This document shows positions 10,432-19,694 of a stretch of 64,000 nt of DNA, in pieces (position 1 is the first letter of the stretch; every line of letters begins with the position of its first letter). The notes under the pieces are model-generated. The model made no database searches, had not been told where the DNA came from, and saw nothing but the letters and a program-made list of their open reading frames with translations. The stretch covers positions 1 to 64,000 of the forward strand of contig NC_016488.1 in assembly GCF_000227115.2 (NCBI RefSeq). Direction: 5' to 3'. Made by a program: the position numbers and the translations under genes. Source of the DNA: Naumovozyma dairenensis CBS 421 (Eukaryota > Ascomycota > Saccharomycetes > Saccharomycetales > Saccharomycetaceae).

Positions 10432-13400
10432 TCAAAAGCAACCGCTGAACGCAGCAATGGTATTGGTGTTCCAGGGACATAAAAATAACCCTCTTTGAAT
10501 ATTTCTCAAGTTCTTCGAATTTGCATAAACTTCACTCATTTGTGCCGCTGACAACTTATTTTCAAAATTTGTTGCTACTCTTCTTTCAGTGGTTTTATCT
10601 ATTTCGGTCCAGGCTTTGTAGTCATTGGGGAATAAAAATGCCGTAGTTTGCCAGGCACGGTTTTTTGAAACTTCATCAATATCATCATTATAAACCTTCT
10701 CTGTAATTTTTTCAATTAATAATGTAGTATCCTTATGCTTATCATTAACAATATCTGGAAGATCCAGACTCTTCAATTCTTGAAGAATTATTTTTAAATC
10801 ATCTTTCTTGTTGTCGATTATGGTCATAGCAGCAATTGTTATAGTTACCAATAAATCAGACCTATGTTCAGAGATGTAATCAGTTAGTTCTTGCATGGCA
10901 GTAGATTTAGTTTCTTCGGTTCCAACGTCAAATAAGACTTTAGCGATTAAAGCAACAAGACTTTGTGACTCTTTAGAGATGTTTAGCAATTCTTGGAAAT
11001 GCACTAAAGTTGAATCAAAATCGTACCATAAAAAAAACGCTAAACCGAGAGAAATATGGTTGGATATTTTTGTTGATAATATATCTTTATTAGTGAAGTC
11101 ATCCATAATACCTTGTGATAATTCAGCGTTCTCAATTGCACTTTCAAAATTTCCTAAACCCAATTGAATACGTGCGAATTGAGCCCTCACTATACCAAAA
11201 TTAAATAGTTCTTGGTCATCCTGGTTTTTCTCAAATCTCTTTTCAAGTAAAGCTGTCAAATTCTGTGTCATTTGCGCAGCTAGCTTGTAATTCTGTAATC
11301 TTTCTAGAGCCAACAACCCGCATTCTATAGCAAATGCGTTATCTGGTGATTTCTTGTAATATTGATCTAATCCATTTATCACGGCAGTTAATTCCGCTAC
11401 GGCTTCTAAATCTCGTTCATCATTTCCTTGGCCAACATGATTCTGTAAAACACTCTTTGCATAAAGGATTTGTGCCATTTTTGACTTACCATTTGATAGT
11501 ACAAATGCATGAGCAAATAACCTCGAACTTTCTTGCTTATCGCCTTTCAATTCAGATACCAATGCCATACCTAACCAAGGCACAGAATCTTGAGGGGCAA
11601 CACTTTGTGATCTATTCAAAACTTCCTTAGCGAATGTTATATCGTCATGTCTTAACCCTAACATAGCAAGATTAAACCAAATTTCCGTATTTTTTGGGTC
11701 TAATGCAACTGCTTTAATGAAACAGTGCTGTGCTACACGATAATTTAAGTCCATTGTAGAAATTCCCAGTCCAATCCATGCTTCTGCTGTGTTTGATTGG
11801 TATTTTATAGAATTTTTAAAGCAGAAAATTGCGGCATCCCTATATTTATCTTGTTTTAAAATCAAAAAGGCATTTAATTCGGCTATACCAATGTTATACC
11901 AGATAGCAGAACGAATAGTGGATGATAATCCTTTTAATGAGTCGGAGGGAACACTGTATTTAGCCGCCAAAATTAAGAATTGGCACCCGATTGATATATT
12001 ATCCGAATCAGACTTCGATAGGAGTATATCCAAAGTTGTTTGATCTATATCATCAACTTCTTTCGTTCCTACCATGTCTTTTGAGCTGAATATATCGACT
12101 AAAGCTTCGACCGGTAATGAATCGATTTTTGATTCCACGGAAATGAATAACTTTAGTACCTTAGATAAATTGGTCCACAAAACTTGAGAAAAACATTGTA
12201 ATTCTGTTGTAATATACTTGATAACATTAATGCTTTCGATGACAATGGAGATCCCTTTGATAAGATAACCCTCAAAGTACAAATCATAAGCATAATTAAC
12301 TAAAGTGGTTGCTAATGAAATGTGGAAGGATTCCTCCGTAGGGTTTAATTCCGTTACACTTGTTAGAAGATCAATACTTGCGCTAAATTCCCCCATATCA
12401 GCGAGGGCTAAGGCTTTGAAGTATTGCGCATGTAGATGTGAGCCATCTAATTCCATTGCCTTTTCGAAAACTTTCATAGATGCTTCTATCCTACCACATG
12501 CTAAGTATGCCTGTCCCAATCCCACCCACGATTCTATATCATTCGGATCAACACGAATGGCTGATTGAAACCATTCAATTGAACTACTTTCCTGTTGATT
12601 TTGCAGATAAGCAATACCTAAAACTCTGTATGGCCAACTTGTTGATTGTAAAATTCTCTTCGCTTTTTCTGCTTTAACGAGTCTTTCACTAATTTGGACA
12701 GCAGCTTCCCAATTTGCATTATTTGTATACATTTCTGTGATATATTTGGCGGCAACGATATCTCCCGCATTCAGGTCAAACGCTTTATAGTAACATTTGA
12801 ATGCTCTTGATTTATCGTTATAATAGAGGGAATAAATGTCACCCAGTGTGGAATAAGCTGGTGCAAACGTATCCAATAATTTAATTAGCTGAACTAATAT
12901 TTTGAATGATTCCTTAATATATTCCATTGATGAAGATGGAAATTGCATTTCTTTGAAAATATAAGTTTTAGCTTTTCTCCACATAGTCAATGCTCTGAAT
13001 TCGGCAGTTCTTAAATCATTACCCTCGATTTTATGCAATGTATCGTTTAAGATCTTTAAACCCTCATCTACTTCACCAAGATTACTTTTGGTCCAACCAT
13101 ATTCAGAGACAACTTCTAAATTATTAGGAAATTGATTGATAACTTGTTCTAAGAGTTCATTTGCTTCTTTCCAATTTTCTCTTTCAATGAAAATAATACC
13201 TTTCCCCATCTTAGCTCTGGAATTGTCTGGTGATTCGAGTAAAATTTTATCAAATAATGTAAGAGCAGCTTTATGATATTGAGGTGCATCGACATAGGTG
13301 TAACACGTAGCTAACGTCAATGAGAATTCTCTTTTAGTATTGAATAGCTGGCAACCCAAATCTCTTATTTTATATGCTACTAAAGATATACCTTGTTTGA

Positions 13401-14643
13401 TATATGGGAGTGCCTCCTCGTATTCTTTTGTAAAAATGTAATACTGGGAAATAATTCTATGGGCTAATGCGCTATTTTGTGTTTTAGTAATATTATCATT
13501 TAAAGCAATTAGGACATCTTCTTCGAAAATTCCCATAGTCTCTTCTTCAGTTTCCTCCATTTCTTTCAAGTCCTGCTCTATTGTTTCATCAATTGGTTCA
13601 TCTTCGTCTTGTTCATCAACTTCAAGGTGAGATTCTTTTTGCTTACTATCATTATCAAATTCATCAATGTCGTATTTGGAGAAACTTGAACAAATCCAAG
13701 CATATAACATAATTGCGAGCGGTTCTTTTGGGAATTTTTTAAAAAATTTCAAAATAACTGATTTATCCATTTTATCCAAATCTTCATAATCTTGCCATTC
13801 GAAAAATAACTTCCAAGCTGTTAAAGAATTATGGTTGACTAAAACCATATCTTCTACCATATTCTTAACTCTCACAAAATAGTTAAGTTTAATATCTTTA
13901 GGCATTGACTTTAACACTTTAATTCGATATTCTAACGAGGCAGATTCGTATTTAGATCTTTTGTCGTCATCATCTAGTATATTTATCAATTGATTATAAA
14001 GTTCATCTAACTCGGAATGTTCATAAATTTTCCATGCCAATTCATTCATTTTAATTTGGTAGTCAGGATCACTTGCTCTTAGTTGTAACCTTTCACGACT
14101 TACTACTTGCGATATTTCTTTCAGTTCTTTTTTAGAGACAATATCAATCAAGTTCTCAAGAGCTTCGACTGGCTTCATCAAATGTCTCCCTAACGTTTCA
14201 GCCATTGGAGTTCCTGGTCTCATATGTCTATAGAAAGATTCATGTGATTCAGGGAACTTTTTTTTAATGAGTCTAATTTCATGTATCAATTCCACTTGTG
14301 GTAATTCATTTCTGCTCAAGACCTGAGCATAACTTGTACAAAGGTCGAAGTAAGAGTCAAAAGTTACAATGTTTGGAATGACTTCTGGCATACCTAAAAC
14401 TATGAAAAGACCTTTCCATGCCAAAGCATTATCGGGTAATAGCTTTGTAGCAATAGTATAATGCTCAATTGATTTTGATAACTCACCTTGTATGCATGAA
14501 TAAGCCTTCCCTAGGAAGACGTGGGCGAAATAATTATCAGGATCTTGAAATAAAATGTCTTTTGAAATTTTTACAGCTTCTTCGTAGTCAGCTCTCGCTA
14601 ACTCTGCCTTCGCCTCTTTTAATAGTTCTTTGAGTGAAGGCAT
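10432..14643 (-). CDS. SKI3: Superkiller complex TPR subunit Ski3
   Basis: A 1403-residue homologue of S. cerevisiae Ski3 (YPR189W, 1432 residues), the scaffold of the cytoplasmic Ski2-Ski3-Ski8 complex that feeds mRNA into the exosome for 3'-5' decay. The sequence is tetratricopeptide repeats almost throughout. An N-terminal pair (EEAVKISKDILFQDPDNYFA) is followed by an acidic linker near 325-365 and long TPR arrays. Good repeat examples are AWKGLFIVLG, NDIESWVGLGQAYLACG and TAEAWIGLGISTMDLNY. The C-terminus, with LFPNDYKAW and LFLCPWN, resembles the conserved end that contacts Ski8 and Ski2. One uninterrupted frame; the ATG lies 9 bp after an AT-rich leader. Confidence 0.95.
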   Translation of the reverse strand: MPSLKELLKEAKAELARADYEEAVKISKDILFQDPDNYFAHVFLGKAYSCIQGELSKSIEHYTIATKLLPDNALAWKGLFIVLGMPEVIPNIVTFDSYFDLCTSYAQVLSRNELPQVELIHEIRLIKKKFPESHESFYRHMRPGTPMAETLGRHLMKPVEALENLIDIVSKKELKEISQVVSRERLQLRASDPDYQIKMNELAWKIYEHSELDELYNQLINILDDDDKRSKYESASLEYRIKVLKSMPKDIKLNYFVRVKNMVEDMVLVNHNSLTAWKLFFEWQDYEDLDKMDKSVILKFFKKFPKEPLAIMLYAWICSSFSKYDIDEFDNDSKQKESHLEVDEQDEDEPIDETIEQDLKEMEETEEETMGIFEEDVLIALNDNITKTQNSALAHRIISQYYIFTKEYEEALPYIKQGISLVAYKIRDLGCQLFNTKREFSLTLATCYTYVDAPQYHKAALTLFDKILLESPDNSRAKMGKGIIFIERENWKEANELLEQVINQFPNNLEVVSEYGWTKSNLGEVDEGLKILNDTLHKIEGNDLRTAEFRALTMWRKAKTYIFKEMQFPSSSMEYIKESFKILVQLIKLLDTFAPAYSTLGDIYSLYYNDKSRAFKCYYKAFDLNAGDIVAAKYITEMYTNNANWEAAVQISERLVKAEKAKRILQSTSWPYRVLGIAYLQNQQESSSIEWFQSAIRVDPNDIESWVGLGQAYLACGRIEASMKVFEKAMELDGSHLHAQYFKALALADMGEFSASIDLLTSVTELNPTEESFHISLATTLVNYAYDLYFEGYLIKGISIVIESINVIKYITTELQCFSQVLWTNLSKVLKLFISVESKIDSLPVEALVDIFSSKDMVGTKEVDDIDQTTLDILLSKSDSDNISIGCQFLILAAKYSVPSDSLKGLSSTIRSAIWYNIGIAELNAFLILKQDKYRDAAIFCFKNSIKYQSNTAEAWIGLGISTMDLNYRVAQHCFIKAVALDPKNTEIWFNLAMLGLRHDDITFAKEVLNRSQSVAPQDSVPWLGMALVSELKGDKQESSRLFAHAFVLSNGKSKMAQILYAKSVLQNHVGQGNDERDLEAVAELTAVINGLDQYYKKSPDNAFAIECGLLALERLQNYKLAAQMTQNLTALLEKRFEKNQDDQELFNFGIVRAQFARIQLGLGNFESAIENAELSQGIMDDFTNKDILSTKISNHISLGLAFFLWYDFDSTLVHFQELLNISKESQSLVALIAKVLFDVGTEETKSTAMQELTDYISEHRSDLLVTITIAAMTIIDNKKDDLKIILQELKSLDLPDIVNDKHKDTTLLIEKITEKVYNDDIDEVSKNRAWQTTAFLFPNDYKAWTEIDKTTERRVATNFENKLSAAQMSEVYANSKNLRNIQRGLFLCPWNTNTIAAFSGCF

Positions 14644-15936
14644 ATCTTTGGTGTTTATATGTAAGGTAAAAGTTGTTAGGAGTTCTGATATGCTAGTCTG
14701 GAATAGAAGCTAACTTCTGTTATCATTTGCCTGCTAATAAATGTCGTTGTTTGCTGATTGAACTTACTTCAATGTGAATTTTTCACCTGTGAAATTTTCT
14801 AAGGTACTGCGGAAATTTTAACGTTAGATGAGAATATATTATAATGACACCTATTAGATATGATGAGACCGAAGACATACTTCGAACAGGCAATTGCCAC
14901 AGCTAGCAGGATATATCCTTTATGTGTCTTTTTAGTATACTCTGGTTATTGTAGGAAATTGCATATCCTAAAAATATAAAAGACTTTAATGACTAACTAC
15001 GGTAAGGGAAAGTTATATCTGATGAAATCACTAAATGTGAAACAACATACATTCAGCTCAAGTATTAAACTATTCTGCGATTAATTTAGAACGAAGAACT
15101 TGGCGCAATCAATTTTTGTTGTACCCTCTTTATCTAAAAGGTGGAAGTTCAAAGCCGAAGAACTAGTAAAGTATGTAGCGTTTTAATCCATTAATTTTAA
15201 AGGTTACATTCTGAGAAGGGTATCAATCTAGCATTCATCAGTTTCCATATGGTTAGTCTTATAATTTAGTTTGTACTGTGCAAACAGGTTTTTAATGTAT
15301 AATAAACCGTTTTGCTTTGTTTGGCTGGTGTATCAAGATATTTCTGTTCGATTACAATATTCTTTGCTTAGAATTGGATATACCATAGGAGTTTGAAACG
15401 AAAAAATCCTTAAAATTCAGAAGTAAGTATATAACTGTCAGATTTATTTAGATATTAGAAAATGCTATTCACAAATTCTGCAATTTATCGTTCCAAAAAT
15501 CCTGAAAATACTTTTGTACCTCTTAACAATTCAGTGTGGATTCTTAGTGCAGGTGTTTAATCTCTGTACCTTCTCCCAGGGGGAGCTCGGCATAAAGTTC
15601 AACATTTTGCTACTTTCATGTAACTTGGAAGTGGTTTATTCACTAGTAAATAAGTGATTTTACCGATATCGACCTCCTCAGTCTTAGTCGTGTTATCCTG
15701 GGCCCATTAAGCGTATCACTTTTGGGGCATTGGAAAGGAAATCCATTATAGCTCTATCTGGGATTGGATTTATCGCAAAAAATTTCAGTATGGATCATTA
15801 CAATTTCGCTTGCGGTAATACTTCGGAGAAAAGGCCTTTCACCAGTGGACTAAATGCAAATTGAGTGTGCTAGAGCTTTTCTCATTCCCATTATTTTGAT
15901 CAAGTCGTTATATTTTGAGTACTAGCTGTGATTGCA
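14644..15936. other. Gene-poor island, left part
   Basis: First 1.3 kb upstream of SKI3, including its promoter. No frame of usable length. A membrane-protein-like translation (frame from about 15668, with VWIITISLAVILRRKG) is broken by stops and could be a relic; this is weak. No tRNA signature was found. Confidence 0.35.
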
Positions 15937-15965
15937 TTATGGTCCCGACAAGCAATAGTTGCACA

Positions 15966-16067
15966 ATTTTTCTGATAGAATACGAGCAGCGAAATTACAC
16001 ACTTCTTCTGATTTAATACGAGCAGCGAAATTACACACTTCTTCTGATTTAATACGAGCAGCGAAAC
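15966..16067 (-). repeat. 36-bp minisatellite, three units, open on the minus strand
   Basis: Three tandem units with an exact 36-bp spacing: TACGAGCAGCGAAA starts at 15981, 16017 and 16053. The central unit is nearly identical to the flanking ones and the outer edges diverge. On the minus strand it encodes a 12-residue repeat, FAARIKSEEVCN twice and FAARILSEKLCN once, inside a 66-codon frame (15937-16137). Confidence 0.85.
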
Positions 16068-16367
16068 CATCGCCCCTAGATATATCGCATAGTTGAATTA
16101 AATATTTTAGGTACATGTAACAGATCTTTAACCTCAAAAATTTGTTATTAAAATGATAATTACTAAGATCTATAAAGTGTCACTCCCTGATGTTATTTTG
16201 TATGTCGCTACATATATATAAGAATTTGCAACCAAGAACGATAATACAAAGTTATTTTCTCTACGTTTCCACTGCTTTATATTTATGATTGTAATAGCTT
16301 ATTTGAAAAGGCAGCCGATGTCCCCCTTATGACATGGGTTGATCAGATAATCGACTTGTTTTGATTT

Positions 16368-16467
16368 GATCTGTGATCTGTTTTTATTTATTGTCCGTAC
16401 AACTGAAGATCTGAAAGGATCTGTCGAATCCCTGACAAATCCCCTTACAAGTCTTCGAGTTGATCTG
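16368..16467 (+). promoter_or_regulatory. Cluster of GATCTG hexamers in a promoter-like stretch
   Basis: GATCTG occurs at 16368, 16375, 16408, 16418 and 16462, mostly as GATCTGT, in a GC-richer segment upstream of a TATA box. It may be a binding-site cluster. No known yeast factor with this site comes to mind. Confidence 0.3.
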
Positions 16468-16573
16468 TACGGATTCTCTCCAGACCATTGACCGATCCCA
16501 GACGATCCCCTGTACAAGTCGCAAAGACGGACTTTACGCCCGTCGTTTTGTCGCATTTTCAAAAGAAAGAAGG

Positions 16574-16624
16574 GCGGGGCAGAAACACTTGTCGCTATTT
16601 GTAACAAAGATCTATGTATAAATA
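16574..16624 (+). promoter_or_regulatory. Promoter-like region: Mig1-type GCGGGG and TATA box
   Basis: GCGGGG at 16574-16579 (the core of Mig1-like sites) followed by TATAAATA at 16617-16624. This spacing is plausible for a regulated promoter, but no recognised gene follows. It may drive the short frame at 16758 or be the promoter left by a lost gene. Confidence 0.3.
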
Positions 16625-16757
16625 GATATACGAATCGGAACTTCCGATGCATACATTTTGCCCTTCCTTTTTTTTGTTTGGTTTCTACAAAAAACAGATT
16701 TTAGAAGACCCGTCATTCATTGGTTTGCCTGGACAAGCCCCCTTTTTCAAGCTTACA

Positions 16758-16853
16758 ATGTCAACAACCCGTAACGCCAAAAGTTTTCTGTTAGTCTACT
16801 TATTGGTTTGCTTATTTATGGCTACATATAAATGCGTTCTCTACTTTGAATAG
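16758..16853 (+). CDS. Possible small membrane protein, 31 residues
   Basis: The first ATG likely to fall inside a transcript from the TATA box at 16617. It encodes a short polar N-terminus (MSTTRNAKS) followed by one hydrophobic segment (FLLVYLLVCLFMATY). Not recognised. It could be a species-specific microprotein, part of a longer frame beginning at 16647, or chance. Confidence 0.2.
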   Translation: MSTTRNAKSFLLVYLLVCLFMATYKCVLYFE

Positions 16854-17190
16854 TATCAGCTATATTTGAGAGATTGTATCACCAAGTCTCATTGACACTC
16901 ACAGATTGCTATTCCACCTTCTCTCTCTCTTCCATGAATCTACACCGCTTATTTCGGATGACCATTCTGTATACCAAATGAACACCGGGACCTAACCAAT
17001 AACTTTACCGTCTTAGAAGAGGGCAATCTTCCAGATAATCCCTCTGCTTTATAGCTTCTACGTAGTCTAAAGTTAAATGATGGTTCTCAATTTCAAATAT
17101 ATATGTAGATATATATGCATTTATTTAAATGATTATCTAACTCTGAGAAACCTTAGAATAAGGAATTTTTTGGGTAGATGAGGAGAATAA

Positions 17191-17525
17191 TGTAAGTTTA
17201 AATTAATCGGTCTAAACCATACATAATTTATGCGACTTAAGGATGGAGTAGTAGAAGCTGAATACTAGTTATACCCTGGTCAAGTATAACGAGGATCACT
17301 GATGAAGTGTTTTACCTACTATGTGACATGTGTACAACTTGACGATCATCATTTCAAGAACTTCTAATGATAACTTTGCAACCGAAGTTACTTCAGAGAA
17401 TGTTACCAGTCTTTGGACCTTTTAAGTATCCACCTTACTATATAAATAAGTAACCAATTTACTCCATCTGACTGTGGTTAATAGAGAACGCTGAACTGCA
17501 GATAAAAAGTGAATTACGTTTAACA
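17191..17525 (+). mobile_element. Solo LTR of a Ty1/copia-type retrotransposon
   Basis: About 335 bp, running from TGTAAG to TTTAACA, so it has TG...CA ends and a length like S. cerevisiae delta (about 334 bp). It contains GTAGAAGCTGAA and GAGGATCACTGATGAAG, which echo delta (from memory). It aligns with both LTR halves near the left end of the window. No internal Ty coding sequence and no clear target-site duplication was seen, so it is a decayed solo LTR. Confidence 0.7.
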
Positions 17526-17898
17526 ATTTTTTTTGGACAGACAAATAAAAGATCGATTCAGCTGGTTTACTTGGTTACGTGAATAAATGTTTCCAATTCA
17601 TATTTTTTTTTTTTTTACCATAGATACTTATGGCCAGGGAATATCTGAATTTAATTGTTTACGTACCTAAATTATTTTGATTGTTAGTCCATTCCAATCA
17701 CGTGAAAAAACATCTACATTTCCAGTCGCGTGCAATTAATTCTTCTGGAATCTGGGCTGCTGTTTACGGATGCACATAGGATGACAACAAATGATCAAAA
17801 AAGACCAATTCTATAATATTAACAGTTGTCAAAAGAGTTGATATAGCAAACTTTGCTTTTGTCCGATCCGTAGCATTTGCCAATTATTATTATTCAAC
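17526..17898. other. MLC2 promoter region
   Basis: AT-rich, with T tracts at about 17526-17534 and 17604-17617 and one TCACGTGA at 17699-17706. No gene. Confidence 0.4.
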
Positions 17899-18423
17899 AT
17901 GGAACACAGTACATCTCTTACATTCAATCAATTGAGTCAAGATCATATTACCAAATTGAAAGATGCATTCCAGATGATAGATGAAGATGGTAATGGAGAA
18001 ATATCCTTCAATGATTTACTAAAGACATTTCAAACGATAGGTAAACCTATGACAGAACATGACTTGAAAGATATGCTTCGATCAGGTTCTGATAATAATA
18101 ATGCTACTGGTAATGATGACGATGACAATACCACAATAAAATTCCCAAAATTCTTGTCATTGATTACTGAGAATATTAATGAATATCCTGAAGAATCAGA
18201 ATTGTTAAAATGCTTCCGTGACTTAAATGGAGATCATACAACTGAAGGCGATAAAGACCTTACTGTTAGTACTAATGAGATGATTAAATTATTAAAAGAA
18301 GCAGGATTCGAAGATCCTGAAAAAGAATTTGAAAAAATCTTCAAGACATACAACACCAACCAGCAAACAACTGGTGAAAAACTATTTAAAGGTAGACAGT
18401 TTCTAAATACAATTTTGGATTAA
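17899..18423 (+). CDS. MLC2: Myosin II regulatory light chain
   Basis: A 174-residue homologue of S. cerevisiae Mlc2 (YPR188C, 163 residues), the regulatory light chain that binds the second IQ motif of Myo1 and works in actomyosin-ring disassembly. A well-formed first EF-hand loop is visible at about residues 28-39 (D-E-D-G-N-G-E-I-S). The later EF-hands are degenerate (about 118-129, LNGDHTTEGDKDL, is interrupted) as is common in light chains. The opening (HSTSLTFNQLSQD) matches the family. Position between SKI3 and RPO26 confirms the identity by synteny. Confidence 0.92.
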   Translation: MEHSTSLTFNQLSQDHITKLKDAFQMIDEDGNGEISFNDLLKTFQTIGKPMTEHDLKDMLRSGSDNNNATGNDDDDNTTIKFPKFLSLITENINEYPEESELLKCFRDLNGDHTTEGDKDLTVSTNEMIKLLKEAGFEDPEKEFEKIFKTYNTNQQTTGEKLFKGRQFLNTILD

Positions 18424-18734
18424 ATATCTATATGGAGAGAGATCTAAATATATAAATATATGTCGTCTATAAAAGCACTGGATATATGTGACTTGTTCAT
18501 TCAAACTTTTTACACAATAAGTTAATAGAATGACGCTTCCTCTTTTTGAATCGTTACTTTGTTCTTTCTGAAATAAAACAGTAAATTCGTGCATAAATGA
18601 ATAAGAAAACATTCTGTTGCTATTATTATTATACACCTATATTTACCTTGCCTTTTTTTAATTATTTTTTTTATGTGTTTATAGTGATGCAATTGAGGCT
18701 TGATAGGGAAAGGGGACATATAAACAGGATCTTA
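18424..18734. other. Convergent intergenic MLC2/RPO26
   Basis: 311 bp of AT-rich 3' flanks. Short frames only; no RNA gene recognised. Confidence 0.4.
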
Positions 18735-19223
18735 TTATAAATCCACGATTAATTCTTCAACACTCCAATCTTCAAATGAACCGTCAGGTAAATATCTTCT
18801 AATGACTAATGGAATCTTTTTTTCAGCTAATTCCTTCATGGCTATTCTTAGAGGGTCAGTTTCACCTTCTAAATCGACAAACACCGGAGCGTTCATGGAG
18901 ATTTGCAAAGCTCTAGTACCTAGAATTCTCGCACGTTCGTATTTAGTCATATATGGAGTGGTAGTTCTTTCCTCTTTAGCAATAGCTTTTTCTTTCAAAG
19001 TCTTTCTTCTTTGTAATTGTTCATCCTTGTGAGAATCAGGTCCTAGTCCGCCTGTAATAATTGTATTTCCATTTTCATCTTTACTCACACCATCAACAAA
19101 ATTCTTTCCCTCACCATTCTGCGTGGTACCGTTATCAAAGTTTTCTTCATCGGAGAAGTATTCATTGTCAAAGTTTTCAAAGTTTTCGTTACCGTCATTG
19201 AAGGCATCTTCTTGGTCAGACAT
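18735..19223 (-). CDS. RPO26: RNA polymerase subunit ABC23 (Rpb6), shared by Pol I, II and III
   Basis: A 162-residue homologue of S. cerevisiae Rpo26 (YPR187W, 155 residues). The acidic N-terminal tail ([19 protein letters not shown]) is followed by the invariant omega-like core: [20 protein letters not shown], then [20 protein letters not shown] and the C-terminal [12 protein letters not shown]. The reading frame is uninterrupted from ATG 19223. The S. cerevisiae gene has a small intron just after its first few codons (from memory), which is absent here. Shares a divergent promoter with PZF1. Confidence 0.97.
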   Translation of the reverse strand: MSDQEDAFNDGNENFENFDNEYFSDEENFDNGTTQNGEGKNFVDGVSKDENGNTIITGGLGPDSHKDEQLQRRKTLKEKAIAKEERTTTPYMTKYERARILGTRALQISMNAPVFVDLEGETDPLRIAMKELAEKKIPLVIRRYLPDGSFEDWSVEELIVDL

Positions 19224-19455
19224 TTCGCCAGAAAATATTTATGTGTATGTATCGGAGGGAGTATTAATAACCAATGACTATTCCCTTGTTAGATACAATA
19301 AACAAATGACACGACGTACGCTTCTTCTTCATCTTCTTCTTGTTATCCTAACGGGTCAGTTCTTTTCAAAATGGTTTACTTTGAATTTTCCAAAATTTTC
19401 CAAGTTTTTTATTTTTTTTACAAAAATTGAAGATTCCGGGTAACCTCTGGAAAAG

Positions 19456-19465
19456 TGAAAAATTT
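19456..19465 (+). promoter_or_regulatory. RRPE element in the RPO26/PZF1 divergent promoter
   Basis: TGAAAAATTT about 235 bp from both start codons, 27 bp from a GATGAG cluster. Confidence 0.5.
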
Positions 19466-19490
19466 CCAAAAAAAACAAACGAACATGAAC

Positions 19491-19507
19491 CGATGAGATG
19501 AGATGAG
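19491..19507 (+). promoter_or_regulatory. Overlapping PAC-type GATGAG motifs
   Basis: CGATGAG then two further overlapping GATGAG units (19492, 19497, 19502), the core of the PAC box. Placed between RPO26 and PZF1, both needed for Pol III transcription. Confidence 0.5.
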
Positions 19508-19694
19508 AAGACTCATAGATGATTGATTATGAAATGAGAGAGGATCGGATTGTGGACAGTTTTACTACCTGATCAAATTAATATTGTAAGACTTTGAACC
19601 TACCTTTTTTTTGGTTTTTACTGCTCTCGCCTGTCATTTCGTGCTATTTTCTTTATCAGGTATCAAGTAAAAAGAAGGGGAGAACACATAAAAT

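Noticed and set aside
15668..15835. Transporter-like relic in the SKI3-MLC2 island
   Set aside because: Short, interrupted by stops and not assignable; mentioned only as a possibility.
17699..17706. Centromere (TCACGTGA as CDEI)
   Set aside because: No CDEIII-like TTCCGAAA at proper spacing and no 80-bp CDEII-type segment.
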